DNA of 64,000 nt from CAXNKG01 sp964202965 (GTDB lineage: Bacteria; Acidobacteriota; Vicinamibacteria; Vicinamibacterales; UBA2999), in NCBI GenBank assembly GCA_964202965.1, contig CAXNKG010000010.1, positions 1 to 64,000 on the forward strand, in the 5' to 3' direction. A model generated the notes under the pieces. The model saw only the letters and a program-made list of their open reading frames with translations, searched no databases and had not been told where the DNA came from. Of this stretch, positions 57,530-64,000 are shown piece by piece. Each line of letters opens with the position of its first letter. Position 1 is the first letter of the stretch. Both the position numbers and the translations under genes were made by a program.

Positions 57530-59386
57530 TCAGAATACCTTGCGAACGATAAACGACTCGAGGACGAGCGCGTCCATCTCCGTCTTCATGAAGCAGCGAT
57601 AGGCGTCTTCCGGGGTGCACACAATCGGCTCGTCCTTGACGTTGAACGACGTATTCACGATGACCGGGCATCCGGTCAAGGCGTCGAACGCCCGGATGAT
57701 GTCGTAGTAGAGCGGATTGTCCTGGCGCCGCACCGTTTGAACCCGCGCCGAGTCATCGACGTGCGTGACCGCCGGAATCGTCGACCGCGGCACCTTCAGC
57801 TTGTCGATGCCGAACAACTGCTCCGTGCCGGATGGCACGGGAATACGCCGTGAGGCGGCCACGCCGGCAACGAGCAGCATGTACGGGCTTTCGTAATCGA
57901 GCTCGAACCAGTCGGCCACGCGCTCGCGCAGCACGGCCGGCGCAAACGGCCGGAACGACTCGCGGAACTTGATCTTGAGGTTCAGCACCGACTGCATGGC
58001 GGGCGATCGCGCGTCGCCGATGATCGACCGGCACCCGAGCGCCCTCGGGCCGAACTCCATGCGTCCCTGGAACAGGCCGACGACTTTGCCGGCAGCCAGC
58101 AGCGCGGCGACCTCGCCTGGCAGGTCGGCGCGCGGAACCCGTTCGGCGGCAATGCCCTGCGCGCTCAGCCAGGCGCCGATCTCGTCGTCTGAGTACCGCG
58201 GGCCGAGCAGCGCCCCTTGCATTTCGTCGGCATAGAGAGCCGGCTGCCCGCCCCGACCGGTGTCGGCGAGCCTGGGAAGCCGGCCTCCACGGCCCCCGCC
58301 AGCCCACTCGCCGCGCTTCTCCGCGCTCGCCCGCGGCCGGCCCATGTGACGGTGCCACAGCGCGTACGCCACGCCAAGCGCGCCCCCCGCGTCGCCGGCG
58401 GCAGGCTGAATCCATATCTCCTCGAACGGTCCCTCGCGGAGCAGGCGCCCGTTGCCCACGCAGTTGAGCGCCACCCCGCCAGCCATGCACAGGCGCTTCG
58501 ACCCGGTCTCGCGGTGGGCGGTTCGCGCCATCCGCAGCATGATCTCTTCGACGACATCCTGCACCGAGCGCGCAAGGTCCATGTCGCGCTGGGTGACCGG
58601 CGCATCGACGTCACGCCGCGGTCCGCCGAATACCTTCTCGAACCCGCTCCCGGTCATCGTCAGGCCGTGCACGAACTCGAACATGTCGAGATGCAGCCGA
58701 ATGCTGCCGTCGTCCAGGATCTCGACAATGTGGTCGCGAATCGCCGTGACGTAGGCAGGCTGGCCGTACGGCGCAAGGCCCATCACCTTGTATTCGCCTT
58801 CGTTGACCTTGAACCCCGTGAAGTAGGTGAACGCCGAGTAGAGCAGGCCCACCGAGTGCGGGAACCGCATCTCGCGCAGCATCGTGAGGTCGGCGCCGCG
58901 GCCGTGCCCGATCGACGAGGTCGTCCACTCGCCCACGCCATCGATCGTGAGCACCGCCGCCTCTTCGAACGGTGAGGGATAGAAGGCTGATGCCGCGTGT
59001 GACTCGTGATGGTCGCCGAAGAGAATCGCCTTCGTCGTGCCGAGCTCGCTGGCGATCTCGTCGGCCATCCACAGCTTCCGGCCCAGCCAGAGCGGCATGG
59101 CCATCAGATACGAACGCAGGCCGCGGGGCGCCGACGCGAGGTAGCTTTCGAGCAGCCGTTCGAACTTGACCAGCGGCTTCTCGTAAAAGCCGATCGCGTC
59201 AATCTGGTCGATCGTGAGACCGGCTTCCCTCAGGCAATAGGCGACCGCGTGCGATGGAAAGCGCTCGTCGTGCTTGACGCGAGTGAAGCGCTCCTCCTGC
59301 GCCGCGGCCGCGATGCGGCCGTCCACGAGCAGGCAGGCGGCCGAGTCGTGGTAGTAGGCGGAGATGCCCAGAACGCTGACGGGCAT
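57530..59386 (-). CDS. O-carbamoyltransferase (NodU/CmcH/TobZ family), second copy
   Basis: The 618-aa protein has both carbamoyltransferase domains: SVLGISAYYHDSAACLLVDG, LFGDHHESHAASAFYPSPF, CMAGGVALNCVGNGRLL, then GRMEFGPRALGCRSIIGDAR and VNTSFNVKDEPIVCTPEDAY. All catalytic boxes are present. An extra Gly/Arg-rich piece at about residues 354-386 (58229-58327) separates the domains where relatives have a short link. It is more similar in type to the SxtI-like group than to the copy at 3.8-5.6 kb. DUF5989 and SxtJ-like genes follow upstream, a set known to travel with this kind of carbamoyltransferase. Confidence 0.92.
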   Translation of the reverse strand: MPVSVLGISAYYHDSAACLLVDGRIAAAAQEERFTRVKHDERFPSHAVAYCLREAGLTIDQIDAIGFYEKPLVKFERLLESYLASAPRGLRSYLMAMPLWLGRKLWMADEIASELGTTKAILFGDHHESHAASAFYPSPFEEAAVLTIDGVGEWTTSSIGHGRGADLTMLREMRFPHSVGLLYSAFTYFTGFKVNEGEYKVMGLAPYGQPAYVTAIRDHIVEILDDGSIRLHLDMFEFVHGLTMTGSGFEKVFGGPRRDVDAPVTQRDMDLARSVQDVVEEIMLRMARTAHRETGSKRLCMAGGVALNCVGNGRLLREGPFEEIWIQPAAGDAGGALGVAYALWHRHMGRPRASAEKRGEWAGGGRGGRLPRLADTGRGGQPALYADEMQGALLGPRYSDDEIGAWLSAQGIAAERVPRADLPGEVAALLAAGKVVGLFQGRMEFGPRALGCRSIIGDARSPAMQSVLNLKIKFRESFRPFAPAVLRERVADWFELDYESPYMLLVAGVAASRRIPVPSGTEQLFGIDKLKVPRSTIPAVTHVDDSARVQTVRRQDNPLYYDIIRAFDALTGCPVIVNTSFNVKDEPIVCTPEDAYRCFMKTEMDALVLESFIVRKVF

Positions 59387-59389
59387 CTA

Positions 59390-59421
59390 GGTCAAAGGGC
59401 AAAGGTCAAAGGGCAAAGGTC
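59390..59421. repeat. 14-bp tandem repeat between carbamoyltransferase and DUF5989 genes
   Basis: ggtcaaagggcaaa occurs twice in tandem, then ggtc. It fills the gap between the two genes and replaces any clear ribosome-binding site for the carbamoyltransferase. No secondary structure or known element is evident. Confidence 0.65.
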
Positions 59422-59579
59422 TAAAACAGCGTGTAGATGAACGGCGCGACGGCGCTGCTCTGTGCGAAGGCCAGCAGCAGCCCGAACAGCAGGAGCACGA
59501 TGACGATCGGCGCCAGCCAGTACTTCTTCTCCTGCTTGAGGAATTCCCAGAACTCGCGGAGGACACGTGATTTGGCCAT
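59421..59579 (-). CDS. DUF5989-family small membrane protein
   Basis: A 52-aa protein from ATG 59579: MAKSRVLREFWEFLKQEKKY is a charged amphipathic start, WLAPIVIVLLLFGLLLAFAQ a single membrane segment, and a short outside tail follows. This is the DUF5989 pattern, seen beside carbamoyltransferases and SxtJ proteins. It may anchor the carbamoyltransferase at the membrane; not shown experimentally to my knowledge. A longer frame to 59780 is a shadow of the SxtJ gene. It lies 2 bp after that gene's stop. Confidence 0.8.
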   Translation of the reverse strand: MAKSRVLREFWEFLKQEKKYWLAPIVIVLLLFGLLLAFAQSSAVAPFIYTLF

Positions 59580-59581
59580 CG

Positions 59582-59968
59582 TCAGAACAACCGTTCGTAG
59601 TGCCGCGGATCGCGGATCCGCGCGGGATAAGCGCGCCAGTTCGTCGGCCCGCGCGCGCCGTGAAGAGGATTGCGGCCGAAGGCGCGCATCACGACGCCGA
59701 CCGGTGTCAGGACGACCGCGAAAAACACCCCGAGAATGATCCGCGAATTGATGAACCCGAGGACCTGCGCAATACGCCACCAGACCTTATTGGGACCCCG
59801 CAGCAGCGACGGCGCCGCGACGCCGAAGCCCACCAGCACCGCGCCGATCGCCGCCAGGACCATCCACGTCGTCGCCGACCCTCGCCACCAGAGCCACGCG
59901 GCCAGCAGCAGGCACACCGTGCCGACGCTCAGTCCGAATGAACGTTCGGACGGGACTTTCCCTGTCAT
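59582..59968 (-). CDS. SxtJ-family membrane protein
   Basis: 128 aa from ATG 59968. Three hydrophobic segments are visible: FGLSVGTVCLLLAAWLWW, TTWMVLAAIGAVLVGFGVAA and RIILGVFFAVVLTPVGVVMR. The tail NPLHGARGPTNWRAYPARIR, then DPRHYERLF, is typical of the SxtJ group, small proteins coded next to SxtI-type carbamoyltransferases. Function is unknown; partnership in carbamoylation at the membrane is inferred. The reading upstream to 60055 is repeat DNA. TATACT stands 10 nt before the ATG. Confidence 0.8.
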   Translation of the reverse strand: MTGKVPSERSFGLSVGTVCLLLAAWLWWRGSATTWMVLAAIGAVLVGFGVAAPSLLRGPNKVWWRIAQVLGFINSRIILGVFFAVVLTPVGVVMRAFGRNPLHGARGPTNWRAYPARIRDPRHYERLF

Positions 59969-59978
59969 CTGAGCCTTC

Positions 59979-59984
59979 AGTATA
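59979..59984 (-). promoter_or_regulatory. -10-like hexamer before SxtJ gene
   Basis: TATACT on the minus strand, 10 nt upstream of ATG 59968. It would start the sxtJ-DUF5989-carbamoyltransferase unit with a very short leader. Confidence 0.4.
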
Positions 59985-59995
59985 CCGGTCGTCAG

Positions 59996-60035
59996 CCCGA
60001 AGCCCGAAGCCCGACGCCTGAAGCCTGAAGCCTGA
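59996..60035. repeat. Degenerate 7-bp tandem repeats in a divergent gap
   Basis: Units of cccgaag/cctgaag occur about 5.7 times in a row (cccgaag-cccgaag-cccgacg-cctgaag-cctgaag-cctga). The array lies between the divergent SxtJ and pirin genes, upstream of both promoters' -10 boxes. Confidence 0.6.
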
Positions 60036-60043
60036 CAGAGCGG

Positions 60044-60049
60044 TATCAT
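60044..60049 (+). promoter_or_regulatory. -10-like hexamer before pirin gene
   Basis: TATCAT on the plus strand, 11 nt upstream of ATG 60061. Confidence 0.35.
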
Positions 60050-60060
60050 CAACACATCCC

Positions 60061-60945
60061 ATGTCCATCCGCCCCGTCAGAGAGATCCACCAGTCCCAAC
60101 CCACCATGGAAGGGGCGGGCGTGCATCTGCGCCGCGCGTTTGGATTCGGCAACACATCCGACTTCGATCCGTTCCTGCTGTTCGACGACTTCCGCAACGA
60201 CAACCCCGACGATTATGTCGCCGGATTTCCGTGGCACCCCCACCGCGGCATCGAGACGATCACGTATGTGCTGGCGGGCAACGTCGAGCATGGCGACAGT
60301 CTCGGCAACCGCGGCAGTCTCGGCGCCGGTGACGTGCAGTGGATGACCGCGGGCAGCGGCATCCTGCACCAGGAGATGCCGACGGGCGACGACCGCGGCC
60401 GCATGCACGGCTTCCAGCTCTGGGCAAACCTGCCCTCGTCGCTGAAGATGACGACGCCCCGGTACCAGGATGTGAAGGGCGCGGACATCCCTGTGGTCAC
60501 CGATGACGACGGGACGCACGTGCGGGTGGTGTGTGGGGACTTCTGGGGGAAGCAGGGCCCGGTCGATGGCGTCGCGGCGAAGCCGCGCTACCTCGACATC
60601 TTCGTGCCGCCAGGGCTGACGAAGCGCTTGAAGGTCGAGACGAGCCGCAACGCCTTCGCGTACGTATTCGAGGGCTCGGGCACGTTCCGCGATGCGTCAG
60701 ACCCGCGCACGGTTCCCACGGAAGACGGCTTCGCGCCGCGCGCCGTCAGCGACCATTCACTCGTCCTCTTCGACCGCGGCGACGAGGTGGTTGTCCAGGC
60801 CGACGAGCGGGGCATCCGCTTCCTGCTCGTCTCCGGCGAGCCGATTCAGGAGCCGGTGGCCTGGCACGGGCCGATTGTGATGAATACGAAAGAGGAGCTC
60901 CGGCAGGCGTGGGCGGAGCTTCGCGACGGAACGTTTATCAAGTAG
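60061..60945 (+). CDS. Pirin-family protein
   Basis: The 294-aa bicupin has the metal-binding N-terminal domain: VHLRRAFGFGNTSDFDPFLL, FPWHPHRGIETITYVLAGNV and WMTAGSGILHQEMP give the four expected His/Glu ligands. The C-terminal cupin includes RFLLVSGEPIQEPVAWHGPI and ends in the usual EELRQAWAELRDGTF. Pirins can have quercetinase-type or regulatory roles; which applies is unknown. Start ATG 60061 has no strong Shine-Dalgarno. The gene stands alone, divergent from the SxtJ unit and convergent with the lipoprotein gene. Confidence 0.92.
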   Translation: MSIRPVREIHQSQPTMEGAGVHLRRAFGFGNTSDFDPFLLFDDFRNDNPDDYVAGFPWHPHRGIETITYVLAGNVEHGDSLGNRGSLGAGDVQWMTAGSGILHQEMPTGDDRGRMHGFQLWANLPSSLKMTTPRYQDVKGADIPVVTDDDGTHVRVVCGDFWGKQGPVDGVAAKPRYLDIFVPPGLTKRLKVETSRNAFAYVFEGSGTFRDASDPRTVPTEDGFAPRAVSDHSLVLFDRGDEVVVQADERGIRFLLVSGEPIQEPVAWHGPIVMNTKEELRQAWAELRDGTFIK

Positions 60946-60971
60946 GGCGGCTCCGCGACCGCGCGCGAGCC

Positions 60972-60991
60972 AGGCGGGCGCGGCCCCGCCT
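60972..60991. terminator. Bidirectional hairpin between convergent genes
   Basis: aggcggg and cccgcct are perfect 7-bp arms with a 6-base loop in the 44-bp gap after the pirin gene, touching the stop of the convergent gene. No T-run follows on either side, so strength as an intrinsic terminator is uncertain. Confidence 0.4.
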
Positions 60992-62075
60992 ATTGAATCG
61001 GCCCGACGACCCGTGTCCGGCCGCCGACGCGCGCGGGCGCTGCGTTGACCGACACCTCAGGATCAACATCGGCTGCCCGATTCCCCGGCGGGCGCTGGAA
61101 GACGATTGCGCCAACCTGGCGATCGAAGTCCGTCACATCGGAAAACACAGTGGCTGCCATGACGGACGGCGTCGCGCTCACGTGCGCGTACCCGAGCGCG
61201 TGGCCCAGCTCGTGCGCCACCACCGCCGATAACGGCGCGGCACCGGCCACCGAGCTGCAGGTCTGCATGAACAGCCGGCTGGACAACGCCTCCAGTGTCA
61301 GCGTGTCGTAGAGAAAATACGTGTACCCCTTGCAGAGCTGATCGAGACCGGCGTATCGCACCACGGTGATCGTGGCCGGCCGGTCCATCTCGATATTGCC
61401 GCCCGGCTCGGTCGTCGACCGTCCGATCGAGCTGAACGCGGGGTAGGCCCCGCCGGTCATCAGCGGAAGCGCACGATTCAGACTCGCCAAGAGTTCATTG
61501 ATGGAGGCTTCCGACAGCTGCTGCGCCGATGCAACGGGCGGGTACTGCGGAATGCCTCCGATCACGCTCTGCGCATCGACGAGCGACGTTTCGATCACGA
61601 GCGCGGGCGGTACCGTCCACCGCTTCGTCACACCGTCCGGCTCGCCGAAATGGCGGGCCATCTGGTCGAACGCCGTCATGTTGAACGTGCTGGGGATGAG
61701 CGAAATGACCGGAGCCTGACCCGGGAAGGTCAGGGTTGTCACGCGCGACACGAGGCCGGCGCCAGAGGCGGTGATGCGGTAGATGCCATCCGGAGCCTCG
61801 GACTCGAGGCTGAACTGCCCCGCCGCGTCGCCGGCAACGGCACCGAGTCCCTCAATGGACAGCGTGACACCTGGCGCGGCCGCGCCTGTCAGGATGTTCG
61901 TGAAGCGCCCGGCCAGCGCCCGCACTTCGAGCGGCGATGAGGCGTCGGCGTCTGACCGGAGCACGCCTGGCAGCGCAAAGCCGCTTGGCGACACATTGGG
62001 CGCCGTGGGCGCCTGCCCACATGCGGTTGCGAAAAGTGCCACTCCGAGTGCGCCCCGAGCGAACGTTGAACTCAT
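60990..62075 (-). CDS. Probable lipoprotein: carboxypeptidase-regulatory-like + matrixin-like metalloprotease
   Basis: The 361-aa protein starts with a signal sequence and a plausible lipobox (GVALFATACGQAPTAPN, Cys19). About residues 50-120 form a beta-sandwich-like repeat domain (APGVTLSIEGLGAVAGDAAG, IYRITASGAGLV). The C-terminal half has a matrixin-type zinc site VVAHELGHALGYAHVSATPS (H-E-x2-H-x2-G-x2-H) followed by the Met-turn candidate SVMAATVF. It should be an outer-surface or periplasmic protease. It is followed downstream by the hairpin. A GGGAG site sits about 10 nt before ATG 62075. Confidence 0.8.
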   Translation of the reverse strand: MSSTFARGALGVALFATACGQAPTAPNVSPSGFALPGVLRSDADASSPLEVRALAGRFTNILTGAAAPGVTLSIEGLGAVAGDAAGQFSLESEAPDGIYRITASGAGLVSRVTTLTFPGQAPVISLIPSTFNMTAFDQMARHFGEPDGVTKRWTVPPALVIETSLVDAQSVIGGIPQYPPVASAQQLSEASINELLASLNRALPLMTGGAYPAFSSIGRSTTEPGGNIEMDRPATITVVRYAGLDQLCKGYTYFLYDTLTLEALSSRLFMQTCSSVAGAAPLSAVVAHELGHALGYAHVSATPSVMAATVFSDVTDFDRQVGAIVFQRPPGNRAADVDPEVSVNAAPARVGGRTRVVGPIQ

Positions 62076-62110
62076 AGGAAAGTAACCACTCCCTACCGAC
62101 TACCGACCAG

Positions 62111-62518
62111 CTAGAACATCCCGAGCTGTAACTTCGCCGCCTCGGACATCCGATCCTTGTCCCACGGCGGCTCCCACACGACATCCACCTTCGACCCCGT
62201 CACGCCTGGCACGCCGGCGGCGGCGTCCCTCACCTGCCCTGGCAGAATCTGCGCGGCCGGACAGTTCGGCGCCGTGAGCGTCATGCGGATGCCGACCGTG
62301 TTCGATGCGTCGACGATGATGTCGTAAATGAGCCCGAGCTCATAAATATTAACCGGAATCTCCGGGTCGTACACCTTGGACAGCGCCTTCACGATCTCCG
62401 GCTGCAGCTCAGCGCTACGATCAGGATCGTTCACCATGCCCGCGGTTTCAAGAGGCGTCCCCCCGGGACGCGACGAAACCTCGGGCGAAAGAGGCGGAAT
62501 CACGGAGAGTTCAGTCAC
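62111..62518 (-). CDS. sufT: Fe-S assembly factor SufT-like (MIP18/DUF59)
   Basis: The 135-aa protein starts at GTG 62518, overlapping the sufU stop (GTGA). The MIP18/DUF59 core is VKALSKVYDPEIPVNIYELG, with LIYDIIVDASNTVGIRMTLT, and PNCPAAQILPGQVRDAA has the conserved Cys. The end VDVVWEPPWDKDRMSEAAKL is also typical. It helps mature Fe-S proteins in SUF systems without carrier SufE. An N-terminal arm of about 30 residues is not conserved; an inner Met (MVNDPDRSAEL) is the alternative start. Confidence 0.88.
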   Translation of the reverse strand: MTELSVIPPLSPEVSSRPGGTPLETAGMVNDPDRSAELQPEIVKALSKVYDPEIPVNIYELGLIYDIIVDASNTVGIRMTLTAPNCPAAQILPGQVRDAAAGVPGVTGSKVDVVWEPPWDKDRMSEAAKLQLGMF

Positions 62519-62961
62519 TCGGTCGACACCACCTCGTCACGCGCCTCGACCGCCGACTTCAGCGTGTGCCAGGCCAGGCTGGCGCACTTCACGCGGACGG
62601 GAAACTGGCGGACCCCCGCCAGCACGGTGAGCTTTCCCAGGTTATCGGCCGAAGCGTCCGTGGGACCAGTGAGCATCTTCTGGAACTCGTCGAAGGTGGC
62701 TTTCGCCTCCTCGATCGACTTCCCCTTGACGCTTTCCGTCATCAGCGAGGCCGACGCCTTGGAAATGGCACACCCCGACCCCTGAAAACCGACGTCCGTG
62801 ATCACCCCGGCGTCGATCGTGAGATAGACGGTGAAGCGGTCGCCGCAGAGCGGGTTGTAGCCCTCGGCCTTCCGGCCGCCGTCGAGCGCCCGGAAATTCC
62901 GCGGCCGCTTGTTGTGGTCGAGGATGACCTCCTGGTACAGGTCCTGGAGTTCGTCGTTCAC
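62515..62961 (-). CDS. sufU: Fe-S scaffold/sulfur relay protein SufU
   Basis: The 148-aa protein is an IscU/SufU-like factor. It has EVILDHNKRPRNFRAL, YNPLCGDRFTVYLTIDAG (first Cys plus Asp), GFQGSGCAISKASASLMTES (second Cys) and VRVKCASLAWHTLKSAVEA (third Cys). The insert around residues 84-104 is in the SufU size range. It receives sulfur from SufS. Start GTG 62961 overlaps the sufS stop (GTGA), and it overlaps sufT as well, so the three are one operon. Confidence 0.93.
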   Translation of the reverse strand: MNDELQDLYQEVILDHNKRPRNFRALDGGRKAEGYNPLCGDRFTVYLTIDAGVITDVGFQGSGCAISKASASLMTESVKGKSIEEAKATFDEFQKMLTGPTDASADNLGKLTVLAGVRQFPVRVKCASLAWHTLKSAVEARDEVVSTE

Positions 62962-64000
62962 GCGAACACCTCGTGCACGGTGCCAAGCGCCTTCACGAGC
63001 ACGTCCACCTCGTCGCGCGTGTTGTAGAGCGCAAACGACGCACGCGCCGTGGCGGCGACGCCCAGACGTCCCATCAGCGGCTGGCAGCAGTGATGCCCCG
63101 CCCGGATGGCGACGCCTTCCCGGTCGAGGATCGTTCCGACGTCGTGCGGATGTACGTCCTCGAGGACGAACGACAGCACCGCGGCCTTGTGTGCCGCCGT
63201 GCCGGTGAGCCGGAGTCCCGGGATGCGTGACAACTCCTGGGTGGCGTACGCCAGCAGCTCCTGTTCGTAGGCGGCAATGCGATCCAGCCCGATCGCCATC
63301 ACGTACTCGAGCGCCGCGCCCATGCCGACGGCGCCGGCGATATTCGGGGTGCCCGCCTCGTACTTATAGGGGAGGTCGGCGTAGGTGATGTTACCGAACG
63401 CCACGCGGCCGATCATGCCGCCGCCGCCCTGATACACGGGCATCGCCTCGAGGAGCGCCGCGCGGCCATAGAGGACGCCGATGCCGGTCGGGCCGAAGAT
63501 CTTGTGCGCCGAAAACGCGTAGAAGTCGCAGCCGAGCGCCTGCACGTCGACGGCGCCGTGCGCCACGGCCTGCGCACCATCCACGAGTACCGTGATGCCG
63601 CGCTTTTTCGCCATCCGGACGATGTCCGCGATGGGATTCACCGTGCCGAGGACGTTGGAGACATGCGTGACCGCGACAATCTTCGTGCGGTCGTTCAACA
63701 GCTTCTCGAGCTCGTCGAGCCGCAGCTCGCCGGCGTCTGTGAGCGTGACCACGCGGATCCGCGCGCCCTTGTCCTGCGCGAGGATGTGCCACGGCACGAT
63801 GTTCGAGTGGTGCTCCATTTCGGTGAGCACGATCTCGTCACCAGCGCCGATGTTGGCGCGCCCCCAGGTCTGGGCCACGAGGTTGATCCCCTCGGTCGTG
63901 CCCCGCACGTAGACGATCTCGCGCGGGTCGGCGGCGTTCAGGAACCGCTGCGCCGTGATGCGCGCGGCGTCGTACAGGTCGGTCGCGCGGCCGCTCAGCG
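62958..64000 (-). CDS. sufS: Cysteine desulfurase SufS (N-terminus cut by window end)
   Basis: The reading runs from base 64000 without a start; the coding part shown is 347 codons. It includes IVYVRGTTEGINLVAQTWG, EMEHHSNIVPWHILAQ, VTHVSNVLGTVNPIADIV, VDGAQAVAHGAVDVQAL and DFYAFSAHKIFGPTGIGVLY with the PLP lysine. The loop AIRAGHHCCQPLMGRLG holds the catalytic Cys that carries the persulfide. It delivers sulfur to SufU. The first methionine inside the window (63908) is internal, because conserved text continues upstream of it. Confidence 0.93.
   Translation of the reverse strand, partial: LSGRATDLYDAARITAQRFLNAADPREIVYVRGTTEGINLVAQTWGRANIGAGDEIVLTEMEHHSNIVPWHILAQDKGARIRVVTLTDAGELRLDELEKLLNDRTKIVAVTHVSNVLGTVNPIADIVRMAKKRGITVLVDGAQAVAHGAVDVQALGCDFYAFSAHKIFGPTGIGVLYGRAALLEAMPVYQGGGGMIGRVAFGNITYADLPYKYEAGTPNIAGAVGMGAALEYVMAIGLDRIAAYEQELLAYATQELSRIPGLRLTGTAAHKAAVLSFVLEDVHPHDVGTILDREGVAIRAGHHCCQPLMGRLGVAATARASFALYNTRDEVDVLVKALGTVHEVFA

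Noticed and set aside
56471..60035. CRISPR array
   Set aside because: Repeat units are 7-14 bp, directly tandem, without spacers or cas genes.
1..64000. Mobile elements, tRNA or rRNA genes
   Set aside because: No transposase, integrase, terminal inverted repeats or recognisable RNA gene folds were found on either strand by eye.

Overview
The window is a high-GC, very gene-dense stretch of a bacterial chromosome. I see no rRNA, tRNA, CRISPR array, transposase or phage gene, and no gap over about 210 bp without a gene. CMP-sugar synthetases, a probable lipoprotein and a SufS-SufU-SufT iron-sulfur set suggest a Gram-negative-type bacterium. From general familiarity with such gene neighbourhoods I would guess an Acidobacteriota relative (Vicinamibacteria-like), but no marker here proves it. 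Most of the window is one large cell-surface glycan locus. Ordinary housekeeping genes begin at about 51.6 kb.

Region A (1-21,770, all minus strand) is a compact chain of overlapping genes. It opens, in transcription order, with a winged-helix regulator (21,770) and runs through a glycosyltransferase fused to a DUF218 domain. Next come an aminotransferase, an SDR epimerase, a radical SAM/SPASM enzyme and a WbqC-family protein. A nonulosonic-acid block follows (NeuB/PseI-like synthase, PseG-like hydrolase, aminotransferase, NeuA/PseF-like CMP transferase). After it lie methyltransferases, an LIC12162-type putative transferase, a second radical SAM enzyme with an aldo/keto reductase in visibly AT-richer DNA, and an O-carbamoyltransferase. 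The chain ends with a PIG-L deacetylase, a cyclase-family hydrolase, a KdsB-like CMP transferase, a 2-hydroxyacid dehydrogenase and a GT2 glycosyltransferase cut by the window edge. Two nucleotide-activated acidic sugars therefore seem to be made here.

Region B (21.9-51.6 kb) switches strand repeatedly. It holds polytopic GT-C-like membrane proteins, DPM1/GtrB-like GT2 enzymes, several FkbM-type methyltransferases, two extended SDR enzymes (one GDP-L-fucose-synthase-like) and a phytanoyl-CoA-dioxygenase-like protein. Five of the membrane proteins form two related subfamilies. All five end in the same kind of domain with two conserved cysteines and a terminal P-C-F motif. The region is also rich in fusions: GT4-DUF218, methyltransferase-GT2, GT-B-FkbM and GT2-TM-ankyrin. 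I see no recognisable Wzx, Wzy, Wza/Wzc or ABC exporter, so export must be encoded elsewhere or work unusually. GT2 enzymes beside GT-C enzymes suggest lipid-phosphate-sugar donors used on the far side of the membrane.

Region C (51.6-64 kb) contains smpB, a sulfotransferase, NAD synthase, an RmlC-like epimerase, a DCC-family protein, pdxA and holB. A second carbamoyltransferase with DUF5989 and SxtJ-like small membrane proteins follows, then a pirin, a matrixin-like metalloprotease lipoprotein and sufT-sufU-sufS, the last cut by the window end. Short TANNNT (-10-like) hexamers 6-12 nt before many operon-first start codons suggest very short 5' leaders.
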